Numbered from the stretch's first letter, positions 44,595 to 54,332 are shown. The stretch is DNA of 64,000 nt from Haladaptatus litoreus (GCF_900156425.1 NZ_FTNO01000005.1:1-64000); one strand, 5' to 3'. Numbers and translations are program-made. Notes: generated by a model not told the origin, from the letters alone.

Positions 44595-45293
44595 ATGCGC
44601 GAAGTCGAAATCACGTCGATTCATCAAATGACGCCGCAGGTAAAGCAGTTCGAACTCGTCGCCGACGACGAGTTCGATTTCCGACCCGGCCAGCACACCC
44701 ACCTCCATTTCGAAGAGGACGACGACGAAGTGGTTCGGCCCTACACCGCGGTGACGCGACCCGGAACGGATAGCATCACGCTGGCGATAAAGCAGTACGA
44801 CGACGGAACCGCGTCGGTGTACATGCACGAGCGAGAACCCGGAGACACCATTCAAATCGAGGATTTGGACGGAAACCTCTACCTTCGGAATACGGATTCC
44901 GACGTGGCGTTCGTCTCGACCGGCACCGGAATCACGCCGATGATGGCGATGTTGAAACAGTATCTCCGCGAAGGTGACGGAGAAGCGACGTTCCTCTACG
45001 GCGAGAAAGCGCAAGAAAACGTTATGTTTCGGGAAACACTCGACCAACTCGAATCGGCGCACGAGAATCTGACTGTGGTCTACTCGCTTTCTGAAGAAGA
45101 CTGGGACGGGAAAACTGGGCACGTTCAAGAGCACATCGAGGAAGTCGTTTCGTCGCCCGAGGAAACCGATTTTTACGTCTGCGGCGTTCCGGGGATGGTC
45201 GTGGATACGAAGGAGAAACTCGCGGACATCGGCGTTTCCGACGAACGCGTTTACAGCGAAGGGTGGGAAGATGACGAGGTGTCGGAAGAGTAG
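44595..45293 (+). CDS. Ferredoxin-NADP+ reductase-type flavoprotein
   Basis: A 232-residue FAD/NAD(P) oxidoreductase. The FAD domain has RPYTAVTRPG (flavin-binding RxYS/T pattern), and the nucleotide domain has STGTGITPMMAML and FYVCGVPGMV. There is no iron-sulfur domain, so it probably passes electrons between NAD(P)H and a separate ferredoxin or other partner. A TATA box (CATTTACA, around 44567) lies 27 bases before the ATG, which excludes the longer frame from 44484. No partner gene is adjacent. Confidence 0.82.
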   Translation: MREVEITSIHQMTPQVKQFELVADDEFDFRPGQHTHLHFEEDDDEVVRPYTAVTRPGTDSITLAIKQYDDGTASVYMHEREPGDTIQIEDLDGNLYLRNTDSDVAFVSTGTGITPMMAMLKQYLREGDGEATFLYGEKAQENVMFRETLDQLESAHENLTVVYSLSEEDWDGKTGHVQEHIEEVVSSPEETDFYVCGVPGMVVDTKEKLADIGVSDERVYSEGWEDDEVSEE

Positions 45294-45308
45294 GAGCGTT
45301 GTATCGAC

Positions 45309-45325
45309 GGGAGTTTAAAACTCCC
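45309..45325. terminator. Palindrome between convergent genes
   Basis: GGGAGTTTAAAACTCCC, with 8-base arms around a single base, spans the stop codon of the minus-strand VOC gene just after the reductase gene. It is placed as a bidirectional terminator. Confidence 0.5.
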
Positions 45326-45716
45326 AGTACGGATTCCACGCGACTTCCCAGAGGTGGCCGTCCGGGTCAGCAAAGTAACCGGAGTAGCCGCCCCAATCCG
45401 CCTCTTGCGCCGGTTTTACGAGTTCGCCACCCGCGGAAACCGCCTCGCCGAGCACGTCGTCAACCGCGTCTTTGGATTCGACGTTGTGCGCGAGTGTGAT
45501 TCCGTCGAACTCGCCGACACCGTGGGAAACTGTCGCATCCTCGGCGAGCAGTTCGCGCGGGTAGAGCGAGAGCTTCATACCCGACATCTCGAAGAAGGCG
45601 ATTGAAGCGTCCGGTTCGCGGTCGTCCATCGGAAGCGAGAGGCCGTCTCGATAGAACTGGATGGATTCGTCGAGGTCGGAGACGCCGAGCGTGACGATGC
45701 TAATTCGTGGTTCCAT
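45315..45716 (-). CDS. VOC (glyoxalase/dioxygenase superfamily) protein
   Basis: A 133-residue protein with two betaalphabetabetabeta modules. It starts ISIVTLGVSDLDESIQFYRD and ends with YFADPDGHLWEVAWNPYW, where the Glu is a likely metal ligand. Members include glyoxalase I and resistance proteins; the activity here is not known. Confidence 0.82.
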   Translation of the reverse strand: MEPRISIVTLGVSDLDESIQFYRDGLSLPMDDREPDASIAFFEMSGMKLSLYPRELLAEDATVSHGVGEFDGITLAHNVESKDAVDDVLGEAVSAGGELVKPAQEADWGGYSGYFADPDGHLWEVAWNPYWEF

Positions 45717-45831
45717 GAATGGAGTTCGCAGGGAAGGAGAATAAACGGCAGTGGTGGCACTACTGCCGAATCACGTTCCAAAATACCGAGATTCCGAAAC
45801 AGTGAATCGGCTCTCGGGAGAGGTGTATCCC

Positions 45832-46557
45832 ATGAGCAAACCACGCGTCACGGTGTGGAACGAATTTCGACACGAGCGAGAGGGCGGAGCGGCAGAAGAG
45901 TGTTATCCGGAGGGAATCCACGCAGTTCTCGCGGAACTGTTCGAATCGCGCGGCTTCGACGTGGAAACCGCCACGCTGGACGAACCGGAGCACGGCCTCA
46001 CCGAGGCCGTGCTCGATGACACGGACGTACTGACGTGGTGGGGGCACGCCGCCCACGAAGAGGTGGCGGACGAGGTCGTAAACCGAGTCCAAACGCGCGT
46101 TCTCGACGGGATGGGCCTCATCGTCCTCCATTCGGGCCATTTCTCGAAAATCTTCAAACGACTCATGGGAACGACCTGCGACCTGAAATGGCGAAACGAG
46201 GGCGAGCGGGAACGACTCTGGACGGTGGAACCGAACCATCCGATTGCACGGGGAGTCGGCGAGCAAGTCGTCGTTCCGGAGGCGGAGATGTACGGCGAAC
46301 GGTTCGACGTTCCCGCGCCGGACGAACTCGTCTTCACGAGTTGGTTCGAAGGCGGCGAAGTGTTCCGAAGCGGTTGTTGTTACCGTCGCGGGTCGGGTCG
46401 AATTTTCTACTTTCGACCGGGTCACGAAACGTATCCCATCTATCGGCAGACGGAGATACGACAGATTCTCGAAAACGCCGTCGAATGGGCTGCCCCAGAG
46501 AACGCGGACGCCCCGTCGTTTGGCGAAGTTCCGGTCGGGCCGGAACGTCGCGACTGA
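45832..46557 (+). CDS. ThuA-like (trehalose utilisation) domain protein
   Basis: A 241-residue protein with the ThuA/glutamine-amidotransferase-like fold: [52 protein letters not shown] and [16 protein letters not shown]. ThuA is linked to keto-disaccharide metabolism in bacteria, but the biochemical role is uncertain. The start ATG 45832 matches the family. A purine-rich tract (46556-46600) follows the stop. Confidence 0.8.
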   Translation: MSKPRVTVWNEFRHEREGGAAEECYPEGIHAVLAELFESRGFDVETATLDEPEHGLTEAVLDDTDVLTWWGHAAHEEVADEVVNRVQTRVLDGMGLIVLHSGHFSKIFKRLMGTTCDLKWRNEGERERLWTVEPNHPIARGVGEQVVVPEAEMYGERFDVPAPDELVFTSWFEGGEVFRSGCCYRRGSGRIFYFRPGHETYPIYRQTEIRQILENAVEWAAPENADAPSFGEVPVGPERRD

Positions 46558-46769
46558 CGAGGGAGGAGAAGAGAGGAGAAAGAAAAACGAGAGAGACGAT
46601 AAATGACAAATTTTGTTGAACTGTGAAAAGAGACGATGAAAGTTTGTAAAGAGACATCTTAGTGTATTTCAATTGATATTGTTGGTAACAGCCAGATGAT
46701 ATTAGCGAGTAAAAAGAGAGGAGCAGGACAAAGTTATTTATTGGTCACATACAAGACCAGTAGTGTAGA

Positions 46770-48491
46770 ATGGAACGTCGCCCGATTCGGGTGCTTCACG
46801 TCGAGGACAACGAGTTCTTCGCAACGGTTGCGTCGGACATCCTCCAGCAGGAACTCGACGACGTAGAAGTTCACACCGAAAACGCCCCATGCGACGCCCT
46901 CAGTCGGCTGAAAGAGGAGCAGTTCGATTGCGTCGTTAGTGACTACGAGATGCCGGGGATGAACGGGCTTGAACTGCTGGATGCCGTCAGGGAGATACGT
47001 TCGGAACTACCGTTTATTCTCATGACCGGCGGTGGAAGCGAAAACACCGCCAGTAGAGCCATCTCGGCCGGGGTCACCGACTACCTGCAAAAAGGCGACG
47101 GACGGCGGCAGTTCGTCGCGCTCGCCAATCGAATCGAAAACGCGGTCGCCCACCGCCGCGCGGAGAAAGCAGTTCGGCGACAGATAACCATCAACGACCT
47201 TATTTGGGACGTGAGCCAATCGCTCCTCGAAGCGTCCACGCGAGAGGATATCGAACAATCCGTCTGCGAACGCCTCGCCGACTCCGAGTCCTATCTGTTC
47301 GCGTGGGTAGGGAAAGTAGAAGACGGATGTATCACACCACGGTTTTCCGCCGGAACCGAAGCAGGCTATCTCGACGCAGTGTTCCGCACCGACGCGGAAG
47401 AAAACGAGTCGAAGCCAGTTTCCCGCGCACTGGAAACCGGTGATCCGATTTCCCGCGCATTAGAAACCGGTGAAATACAGACTGCACAGGATATTGCGGG
47501 TGATGGCTTTTCAAAAGTGGATATTCCCGGTGGAACCGACACAGATTGCACAAAAGAGAGACAAGAGATAGTTCGCACAGGAGAGCCAGAGACATCCGAC
47601 TCCTCGCTAGAACACTGGCGCGAAAAGGCGCTCGAACGCGGGTATCACTCCAAGGCAGCCATACCGCTCCGGTACGAAAATTCCCTTTACGGCGTTCTGA
47701 ACGTCTATGCCGACCATCCACATGCGTTTGACGAAACGGAACGACAGGTGCTTTCGAAGTTCGGAAACAGTATGGCCTACGCGATAAATTCGGTTCGAAC
47801 GCGACAGGAATTGGTGCGACGAGAACAGCGATTGCAGGTGTTCAACCGTATTCTCCGGCACAATCTCCGGAACGACCTGAACGTCGTACTCGGGCACGCG
47901 GACAACATCAAGGAAGCCGTTCCGGGGGCGGCGAAGAGCGCAGAAATCATAAAGCGAAAAGCGACCGAGTTAATCAACATCAGCGAGAAGGCCCGCGAGG
48001 TTGGGAAAACACTCGACAGAAGCGGTCAAACGGGAACGGCCGTAGAAATCACCAGCATCATCGAACGCGCCTGTTCCGACCTTCAGGAGTCGTATCCAAA
48101 CGTCGTTCTTTCCACCGAACTACCCAACACCGCGTGGGTCTACGGAGACAAAACGCTAAATACAGTCGTCAACGAAGTCGTAGAGAACGCAATCGAACAC
48201 AACGACCGGGACGACCCAGTCGTAACGCTTTCGGTGACAGCCGTGGATTCGGAGAGAGAAAACTGGACGGAGATAATCATCTCGGACAACGGGCCGGGAA
48301 TCCCGAAAGAAGAACAGTTGGTTCTCATCGAAGGACGGGAAACCGCGCTCCAACACGGGAGCGGACTCGGCCTGTGGCTGACGAACTGGGTCGTCGGCAA
48401 GTTCGACGGTGAACTCACGTTCGGCACCAACGAACCACGTGGAAGTGTCGTAACGATTCGGCTCCGACGAGCCGAATCGCCGAGCAGGTAG
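46770..48491 (+). CDS. Histidine kinase with N-terminal receiver and GAF domains
   Basis: A 573-residue signalling protein. Residues 6-120 are a receiver domain (phosphoacceptor Asp58 in VVSDYEMPGMNG). About 145-350 form a GAF domain, broken by a low-complexity insert that includes a tenfold-residue tandem repeat (SRALETGDPI / SRALETGEIQ). The dimerisation segment with the likely phospho-His is NRILRHNLRNDLNVVLGH, and the ATPase domain has VVNEVVENAIEHN, DNGPGIP and GSGLGLWL. No membrane segments, so it is cytoplasmic. A receiver before the kinase suggests a phosphorelay input. TATA-like AGTTATTTA lies about 34 bases before the ATG. Signal unknown. Confidence 0.88.
   Translation: MERRPIRVLHVEDNEFFATVASDILQQELDDVEVHTENAPCDALSRLKEEQFDCVVSDYEMPGMNGLELLDAVREIRSELPFILMTGGGSENTASRAISAGVTDYLQKGDGRRQFVALANRIENAVAHRRAEKAVRRQITINDLIWDVSQSLLEASTREDIEQSVCERLADSESYLFAWVGKVEDGCITPRFSAGTEAGYLDAVFRTDAEENESKPVSRALETGDPISRALETGEIQTAQDIAGDGFSKVDIPGGTDTDCTKERQEIVRTGEPETSDSSLEHWREKALERGYHSKAAIPLRYENSLYGVLNVYADHPHAFDETERQVLSKFGNSMAYAINSVRTRQELVRREQRLQVFNRILRHNLRNDLNVVLGHADNIKEAVPGAAKSAEIIKRKATELINISEKAREVGKTLDRSGQTGTAVEITSIIERACSDLQESYPNVVLSTELPNTAWVYGDKTLNTVVNEVVENAIEHNDRDDPVVTLSVTAVDSERENWTEIIISDNGPGIPKEEQLVLIEGRETALQHGSGLGLWLTNWVVGKFDGELTFGTNEPRGSVVTIRLRRAESPSR
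47419..47473 (+). repeat. 30-base in-frame tandem duplication in the kinase gene
   Basis: Two 25-base segments (47419-47443 and 47449-47473) differ at two positions and repeat with a 30-base period, giving the ten-residue repeat in the GAF region. High nucleotide identity suggests a recent event. Confidence 0.8.
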
Positions 48492-48509
48492 AATCTCCGG
48501 CTGTAATTG

Positions 48510-48581
48510 AGTGCTGTTTCCCGTTGTCTGAACGTTTCTACCTGCAGTGCTGTTTCCCGTCGTCTGACCGTTTTTATCTGC
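48510..48581 (+). repeat. Two tandem copies of a 36-base unit
   Basis: The unit beginning AGTGCTGTTTCCCGT occurs at 48510-48545 and again at 48546-48581, with about four or five differences. It lies between the kinase gene and the next membrane protein gene, ending about 20 bases before that gene's TATA box. The CTGTTTCC core recalls, but does not match, the origin elements farther right. Confidence 0.75.
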
Positions 48582-48637
48582 TATCGAACTAGTTCAACAA
48601 TAAGTATATAATGATGAAGCAAAATAGTAGGAACGAA

Positions 48638-49447
48638 ATGAGTACACAACTACCGGGATTCATCGACCGGTTCAGACAACCGGAATACGTGGGAGAAAAT
48701 CGTTGCACTCCCTGCACGATTGTGAACGTGACAATCGCCGTGGTCGTCAGCACAGCGCTGACGTTTGCGGCGATGCCAATCGGTATCGCCTTTTTTATGT
48801 TCAGTATGGCGGCCATCTACCTCCGGGGCTATCTCGTTCCCGGAACGCCGACGCTGACGAAGACGTATTTCCCCGATTGGTTGCTCCGAATGTTCGACAA
48901 AAGCGAGATGGGGACGCCGACGCAGACGCCGAAAGAAACCGACCGTGAACCGGAAGAGGTGCTCACGGAAGCGAACGTCATCGAACCCTGTGAAGAAATC
49001 GACGACCTCTGTCTCGATGACGAATTCCAGACGGCGTGGCAGGAGAACATGGAGCGCGTCCTCGAAGAGGGTGCGGAAAAAAGCGACCTGAGTCGTATCC
49101 TCGATGCCAACGAAGAGGAGTTGGAGTTCGAGGAGCACGAGAGCGCCTTCCTCGCTCGAATCGACGGCCGCCGCCTCGGACAGTGGGAGTCCCACGCCGC
49201 ACTAGTCGCCGACCTCGCCGCAGCGCGTGAACTGTCCGACCGCTACGGCGACTGGGACGAACTCTCCGTTGACAACCAGAGCCGAATCCTGAGCGGCCTC
49301 CGAATCTTCCTCGAAACGTGCCCGGAATGTGGCGAGATGATTACTGCAGAACAGGAAACCGTCGAGTCCTGCTGTCGTTCGATGAAAGTCGTGGCGGCGA
49401 CTTGCGAGGGCTGTGACGCCCGCATTCTGGAAGTCGAGCAGAACTAA
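48638..49447 (+). CDS. Membrane protein with C-terminal zinc-finger-like domain
   Basis: A 269-residue protein. Residues about 20-65 give two membrane segments (TIVNVTIAVVVSTALTFAAM and onward); the rest is an acidic cytoplasmic domain that ends in a probable double zinc site: CPECGEM, ESCC and ATCEGCDA. The ATG at 48638 is about 31 bases behind TATATAA, better than the frame from 48611. Unknown function; similar proteins occur near plasmid or origin regions in haloarchaea as far as I recall, but this is not certain. Confidence 0.65.
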   Translation: MSTQLPGFIDRFRQPEYVGENRCTPCTIVNVTIAVVVSTALTFAAMPIGIAFFMFSMAAIYLRGYLVPGTPTLTKTYFPDWLLRMFDKSEMGTPTQTPKETDREPEEVLTEANVIEPCEEIDDLCLDDEFQTAWQENMERVLEEGAEKSDLSRILDANEEELEFEEHESAFLARIDGRRLGQWESHAALVADLAAARELSDRYGDWDELSVDNQSRILSGLRIFLETCPECGEMITAEQETVESCCRSMKVVAATCEGCDARILEVEQN

Positions 49448-49460
49448 TTTAAGACGAATA

Positions 49461-49482
49461 CACCGTTATTTCCGCTGTTTTT
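49461..49482 (+). repeat. Origin recognition box-like element, copy 1
   Basis: Core TTTCCGCTGTT at 49469-49479, preceded by CACCGTTA. A degenerate relative (CACCATTATTTTCACTGCC) follows at 49491-49509. Confidence 0.65.
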
Positions 49483-49632
49483 ACCACGCACACCATTATT
49501 TTCACTGCCTACCTTCGCCGTCTTCGACATGCTGTTACATTTACTCTGTTTATGTAGTGTGAATCTGCAACAGAAATATACCGAATAGCCGTAGATAGCG
49601 TATTGTCATCAGATAAATCACCATTACACAAA

Positions 49633-49657
49633 CACCACTGTTTCCGCTGTTTTTCGG
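49633..49657 (+). repeat. Origin recognition box-like element, copy 2
   Basis: Core at 49641-49651, preceded by CACCACTG and followed by TTTCGG. Confidence 0.68.
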
Positions 49658-49950
49658 TTCGATTGTAGCGGAGCTATTCGCGATAGTCCGTGTTGGAGAC
49701 ACCCGGAAAGAGCATTTCTAACATTCGTGAGAGTTCACAATGGTATCCGGTGCTACAGGCTAGAAGTTCGTCGGAATCGGAACGTTTCGCTCCTTCGCTC
49801 GGTTCCGGACGTTCAAGACGAAGCCGCGATATGAGTAGATCGATGGGAGCACAGCCGCTACCAGAAGAGTAGCGTAATAGTAGTTCTTTCATCGACGTAG
49901 GTGGGCGACCATGTCGCCCACCGTCGGACAGTTCGTCAGGCCAAACCCTC

Positions 49951-49979
49951 CCACCCCACGATTTCCGCTGTTTTTCGGA
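49951..49979 (+). repeat. Origin recognition box-like element, copy 3
   Basis: Core at 49962-49972 with the full upstream CCACCCCACGA and downstream TTTCGG; among the most complete copies. Confidence 0.72.
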
Positions 49980-49996
49980 TAGCGTCGTTTCGTCTC

Positions 49997-50020
49997 AACA
50001 CCATGATTTCCGCTGTTCAG
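49997..50020 (+). repeat. Origin recognition box-like element, copy 4
   Basis: Core at 50007-50017, preceded by ACACCATGA and followed by CAG. It starts 45 bases after the core of copy 3. Confidence 0.68.
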
Positions 50021-50311
50021 TCGGGTGAGGGTACTGTATAGACAGTCAACGGAGCGATTGAACCGGTCGAGCAAAAGAGCGATTTCAGCGGTTCGAAGGT
50101 TCTCGGAGAACCAGATTTCGAGAGTCGCGGTCTTCTACAATTCACGGTTCTAAAACAACTACAGTTATAGAGCATCTGTATCTTTGGGAGCATCGATTTC
50201 TGCAACCAGACAAGAGTCAATCTTATACAGTATCGGATATAGGTCGAATGCAGGATTGCGGCAGGTCACAAAGCTGTGTAGTAAATGTTGTATGTTAACA
50301 ACCAACAATAA

Positions 50312-50340
50312 CACCCACCCCATGATTTCCGCTGTTTTGG
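50312..50340 (+). repeat. Origin recognition box-like element, copy 5
   Basis: Core at 50326-50336 with upstream CACCCACCCCATGA and downstream TTGG. Confidence 0.7.
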
Positions 50341-50569
50341 GAAGAAGGTGGGTAGGGGGTGAGAGCGGAGGTGGGAATGGGGGAACTGTTGAACACGGAG
50401 GAAAATTGTCGATATTTGTTGCGAAACCCGATTTGATAGATGCAACCCACGGTTATTTGCACGACAATGAACCAATAGTCGGTGATAACGGTGATAAATT
50501 CATATTCTCCCATTTATATTGTTGGAGACGAGAAAAAGGTGAATCTCGAAAACTATAGTCTGATCTCTA

Positions 50570-50660
50570 GAGTATATATTTATTGAAGCAATTTTAATTA
50601 GTTCTGAATTTACCCACTACGGATATGGTTATATATCTATTTGTATAAACCTGTCGTTCT
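50570..50660. other. AT-rich segment, candidate DNA unwinding element
   Basis: A run of about 90 bases rich in A and T (including TATATATTTATTGAAGC and TTATATATCTATTTG) between element copy 5 and the inverted copy. Position and composition fit an unwinding site. Confidence 0.5.
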
Positions 50661-50702
50661 AGTAAATCCCTTTTCACCACCCCACCCACTCCCACCCAAC
50701 TA

Positions 50703-50725
50703 GACACAGGAAATAGTGGGGTGGG
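50703..50725 (-). repeat. Origin recognition box-like element, inverted copy
   Basis: On the minus strand it reads CCCACCCCACTATTTCC followed by TGTGTC, so the left part is exact and the core diverges. It lies on the far side of the AT-rich segment from copies 1-5 and in opposite orientation. Confidence 0.55.
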
Positions 50726-50839
50726 TGTGTCTTTATAAACAAAACTGTTCCTTCACGACAACTCCATATCTCGAATTCTCCGTCTTCTACCGCGAAAGCG
50801 TCCCTACTCTCACTTCCCGACAAAGACATCCACCCGGCA

Positions 50840-50862
50840 CCCCCACTGTTTCCGTTGTTCTA
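50840..50862 (+). repeat. Origin recognition box-like element, variant copy
   Basis: Core TTTCCGTTGTT at 50849-50859, one change from the common core, preceded by CACCCCCACTG. Confidence 0.62.
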
Positions 50863-50919
50863 CGCGTTTCGCCCTTGGATGCGTGGATGGGCAGGGACGC
50901 GGAACTAACGTGGAAAGAA

Positions 50920-51000
50920 CGAAAGTGATCGAAGAGAGAGAAAGGTAACATAAGCAAGAGGAGAGAAGTACAGAAGCGAGAGGAAAGAAAGGAAGACAAC
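50920..51000 (+). repeat. Purine-rich tract before orc1
   Basis: About 80 bases almost entirely A and G, with GAGAG and GGAAAGAAAGGAAG runs. A pyrimidine-rich tract lies on the same strand after orc1 (52658-52735), so the two are mirror-like about the gene. Confidence 0.6.
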
Positions 51001-51228
51001 GTGCATTTATCAGTGTAAACGATTTGATGAATCCTCGAATCGTTGCGCCATGAATCGGTTATATCGGTTATAAAATCGCAAGCGCTCAGTCGCAGTCGTA
51101 CTGGTCGGTCAGTCGTGCTAGTCGGTGGCAGTCGAACGAAGAGGACGAAAACACCGGAAACATCACTCTCCTCCGAAACCAGTGATTATTTATACCTGGA
51201 TAAACAGAAGAAACAACGGACGCCCCAC

Positions 51229-51237
51229 TTTTATATG
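51229..51237 (+). promoter_or_regulatory. TATA box of orc1
   Basis: TTTTATATG is centred 28 bases before ATG 51261, so the initiator mRNA is predicted to be leaderless. Confidence 0.65.
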
Positions 51238-51260
51238 CTCTTCCGTGAAACAATCTTGCA

Positions 51261-52502
51261 ATGTCATCGTTTAGTTTCGACCGGGATAACTCTCTCTACA
51301 AAAACCGGGACGCATTACTGGAGGAGTACACGCCCAACAATCTTGTCGGGCGGGACGACGAACTCGAAGAGTATCACGCCGCCCTGCAACCGATTATCAA
51401 CGGAGAAGCGCCGTCGAATATCTTTCTCTACGGAAAAAGCGGGGTCGGGAAAACCGCTGCGACGCGATTCCTTCTGAACCAACTCCAGGAGGACGCCGCC
51501 AGATACGACGACATTTCGCTTTCTGTCATCGAAATCAACTGCGACGGACTCAATTCGAGCTATCAAGTTGCGGTTCGGCTCGTGAATACGCTCCGCGACC
51601 CCGCCGACCAAATCAGCAACACGGGCTATCCGCAGGCACAAGTGTACAGCTTTCTCTGGGATGAACTCGACAAACTCGGTGGAACCATCATCATCGTGTT
51701 AGACGAGGTTGACCACATCAACGACAACTCCATCCTCTATCAGATTCCACGCGCCCGGAGTAACGGCTACCTCGAACACGCCAAAATCGGCCTCATCGGC
51801 ATCAGCAACGACCTCTCGTTCCGCGACTCTCTTTCGGCGAAAGTTCGCTCTTCGCTCTGTGAAAAGGAAGTTTCGTTTCCGCCGTACAACGCAAGCGAAC
51901 TACAGAAAGTGCTTCACCAGCGCGACCAAGTCGCGTTCCACGACAACGCCCTCGCGGACGACGTTATTCCACTTTGTGCGGCCTACGGTGCACAAGACGC
52001 CGGTGACGCTCGGCAGGCACTCGACTTGCTTCTCGAAGCAGGCGACCTCGCTCGAAAAGACGCGGCGGAACAGGTCGTGGATAAACACGTTCAGGAGGCA
52101 CGGCGGAAACTCGAACGCGACCGAATCATGGAGGGTGTCGCCGACCTCACCCAGCACGCGCGACTCATTCTGTACGCACTCACGTCCATCGAAGCCGAGG
52201 GAAACACCCCTGCTCGCTCGCGGGATATTCGTCCGCGATACGAACAACTGTGTAGTCACATCGGAACCGAGGCATTGACGAGCAGACGAATGCGTGACCA
52301 CCTTGCAGACCTCGCAATGCTCGGCGTCATCTCTTCGACCGAAAAAAACGAAGGAATGTCCGGTGGCAAATACCGCGAGCACGCGCTGAAACAAGACCTC
52401 CAACTCGTGGTTAGTGCATTGGAAGAAACCATCGAACTCGCCGGAGTGCACGAGAGTATTCGTCCGTACTATCAGTCACTTCTCGACGACCGAGAAACCT
52501 GA
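51261..52502 (+). CDS. orc1: Orc1/Cdc6-type replication initiator
   Basis: A 413-residue AAA+ protein that binds origin boxes and loads the MCM helicase. The N terminus has NLVGRDDELEEY, Walker A YGKSGVGKTAATR, Walker B IIIVLDEVDHIND, sensor-1 IGLIGISNDLSFRDSL with the initiator insertion, and a C-terminal winged helix (residues about 300-405). All parts are complete. Repeated elements with a common core lie on both sides of the gene, the normal arrangement for an initiator and its own origin. Haloarchaea carry many paralogs, on chromosomes and megaplasmids; which replicon this one serves cannot be told from the window. Confidence 0.93.
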   Translation: MSSFSFDRDNSLYKNRDALLEEYTPNNLVGRDDELEEYHAALQPIINGEAPSNIFLYGKSGVGKTAATRFLLNQLQEDAARYDDISLSVIEINCDGLNSSYQVAVRLVNTLRDPADQISNTGYPQAQVYSFLWDELDKLGGTIIIVLDEVDHINDNSILYQIPRARSNGYLEHAKIGLIGISNDLSFRDSLSAKVRSSLCEKEVSFPPYNASELQKVLHQRDQVAFHDNALADDVIPLCAAYGAQDAGDARQALDLLLEAGDLARKDAAEQVVDKHVQEARRKLERDRIMEGVADLTQHARLILYALTSIEAEGNTPARSRDIRPRYEQLCSHIGTEALTSRRMRDHLADLAMLGVISSTEKNEGMSGGKYREHALKQDLQLVVSALEETIELAGVHESIRPYYQSLLDDRET

Positions 52503-52591
52503 ACGTCTCCGTTCACCGGCGGGCACGCGTTCTTCGAACTGCACTGGCTATACTCCACACTGCACCCACTCTATCTTAACTGCACCCGCTC

Positions 52592-52616
52592 TACCCCACT
52601 ATTTCCGCTGTTTCCG
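52592..52616 (+). repeat. Origin recognition box-like element downstream of orc1, copy A
   Basis: Core at 52602-52612, preceded by TACCCCACTA and followed by TCCGC. A short motif TGCACCCNCTCTA is repeated twice just before it (from about 52561). Confidence 0.7.
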
Positions 52617-52635
52617 CGACAACTGCCACTCGAAT

Positions 52636-52661
52636 TAACCCCACTATTTCCGCTGTTCCTT
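52636..52661 (+). repeat. Origin recognition box-like element downstream of orc1, copy B
   Basis: Core at 52647-52657, preceded by TAACCCCACTA. This copy is closest to the isolated one at 18127-18152. Confidence 0.7.
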
Positions 52662-52735
52662 TCTTTTCATCCTTTCCTCATCCTTTCCTCATCCTTCCCT
52701 CATTTTTTCTTATCTTTTCCCCATATCCTACTCTG
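52658..52735 (+). repeat. Pyrimidine-rich tract with CATCCTTTCCT repeats
   Basis: Nearly pure C/T over about 75 bases, with about three tandem copies of an 11-base unit (CATCCTTTCCT and variants). It follows the last origin element and precedes the HtrA gene's stop codon. Confidence 0.6.
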
Positions 52736-52764
52736 TTTCACAGCGATTCCATCTCACGGTGATT

Positions 52765-53757
<993 letters not shown>

Positions 53758-53911
53758 ACTCCGTTCCGGCGGGTGATACAAGTCCTATTCGCCGGGTTCA
53801 CCTAGCGTTAGGGGTGACCACGGTTAAGTGTGTCACCTGTTTACATTCGTCACTATTTTCGAGTAACAAGACTCGTACTGATTCGCTCCTCGCCGAGAGC
53901 ACGAACCGCCA

Positions 53912-54274
53912 CTATCGGTTTGGATTTACCAAGTGCTGGAGGAGTTCGAAATCATCTTCGCCCCACTCCGCTGGATTTTCGAGCACTTCCGCCAGCACCG
54001 ATTTTCCATCCTCGATTTCGCCCTCGATACCCGTTTCCGCCGGTTCTTCCCACATTTCGCCGACGCGGGCCGCATCCTCGGCCTCGAAATACCACACGAG
54101 ATATTCGTCGTCGCTTCCTTGCTCGATGAAGACTGATTCGGTGTACACCCCTTCTGTTTCCAATATTTCGCTCACGTCCGAATCAACGCGATTCATCAAC
54201 TCTGCGATTAATTCCTTACAGCGCTCCGTCTTTCCCGGTTCGATTTTTTGTTTCAGGAGGAATACGTCGGTCAT
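53912..54274 (-). CDS. DUF6176-like protein of unknown function
   Basis: A 120-residue acidic protein with an alpha/beta ferredoxin-like pattern: VFLLKQKIEPGKTERCKELI, EGVYTESVFIEQGSDDEYLV and EDAARVGEMWEEP, reminiscent of the stress or monooxygenase-like alpha+beta barrels and of DUF6176. No catalytic residues are evident. The ATG at 54274 begins the conserved part; the frame to 54328 is less likely. Encoded next to and on the same strand as the molybdoenzyme. Confidence 0.65.
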   Translation of the reverse strand: MTDVFLLKQKIEPGKTERCKELIAELMNRVDSDVSEILETEGVYTESVFIEQGSDDEYLVWYFEAEDAARVGEMWEEPAETGIEGEIEDGKSVLAEVLENPAEWGEDDFELLQHLVNPNR

Positions 54275-54332
54275 ACCCAGATAGATAACTGCAAAATATG
54301 TATTTTTTGTGTCTTGATTTTGCCTCATTACT

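Larger units (their letters stand above)
49448..51228. other. Putative replication origin upstream of orc1/cdc6
   Basis: About 1.8 kb without a credible gene. It holds six forward copies and one inverted copy of a 20-26 base element (core TTTCCGCTGTT, often preceded by CCCCAC and followed by TTTTCGG), an AT-rich segment (50570-50660) and a purine-rich tract (50920-51000). Archaeal origins typically lie upstream of an orc1/cdc6 gene and contain origin recognition boxes around an unwinding element. Short open frames here (for example 50184-50558) run through the repeats and are not called. Confidence 0.7.

Noticed and set aside
50184-50558. A 124-residue frame in the origin region
   Set aside because: It passes through an origin element, and its composition is unlike haloarchaeal proteins.
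49448-52735. CRISPR array or satellite repeat as explanation for the repeated elements near orc1
   Set aside because: Spacing is irregular (about 45 to 370 bases), copies differ, and one is inverted, which fits protein-binding sites and not an array.
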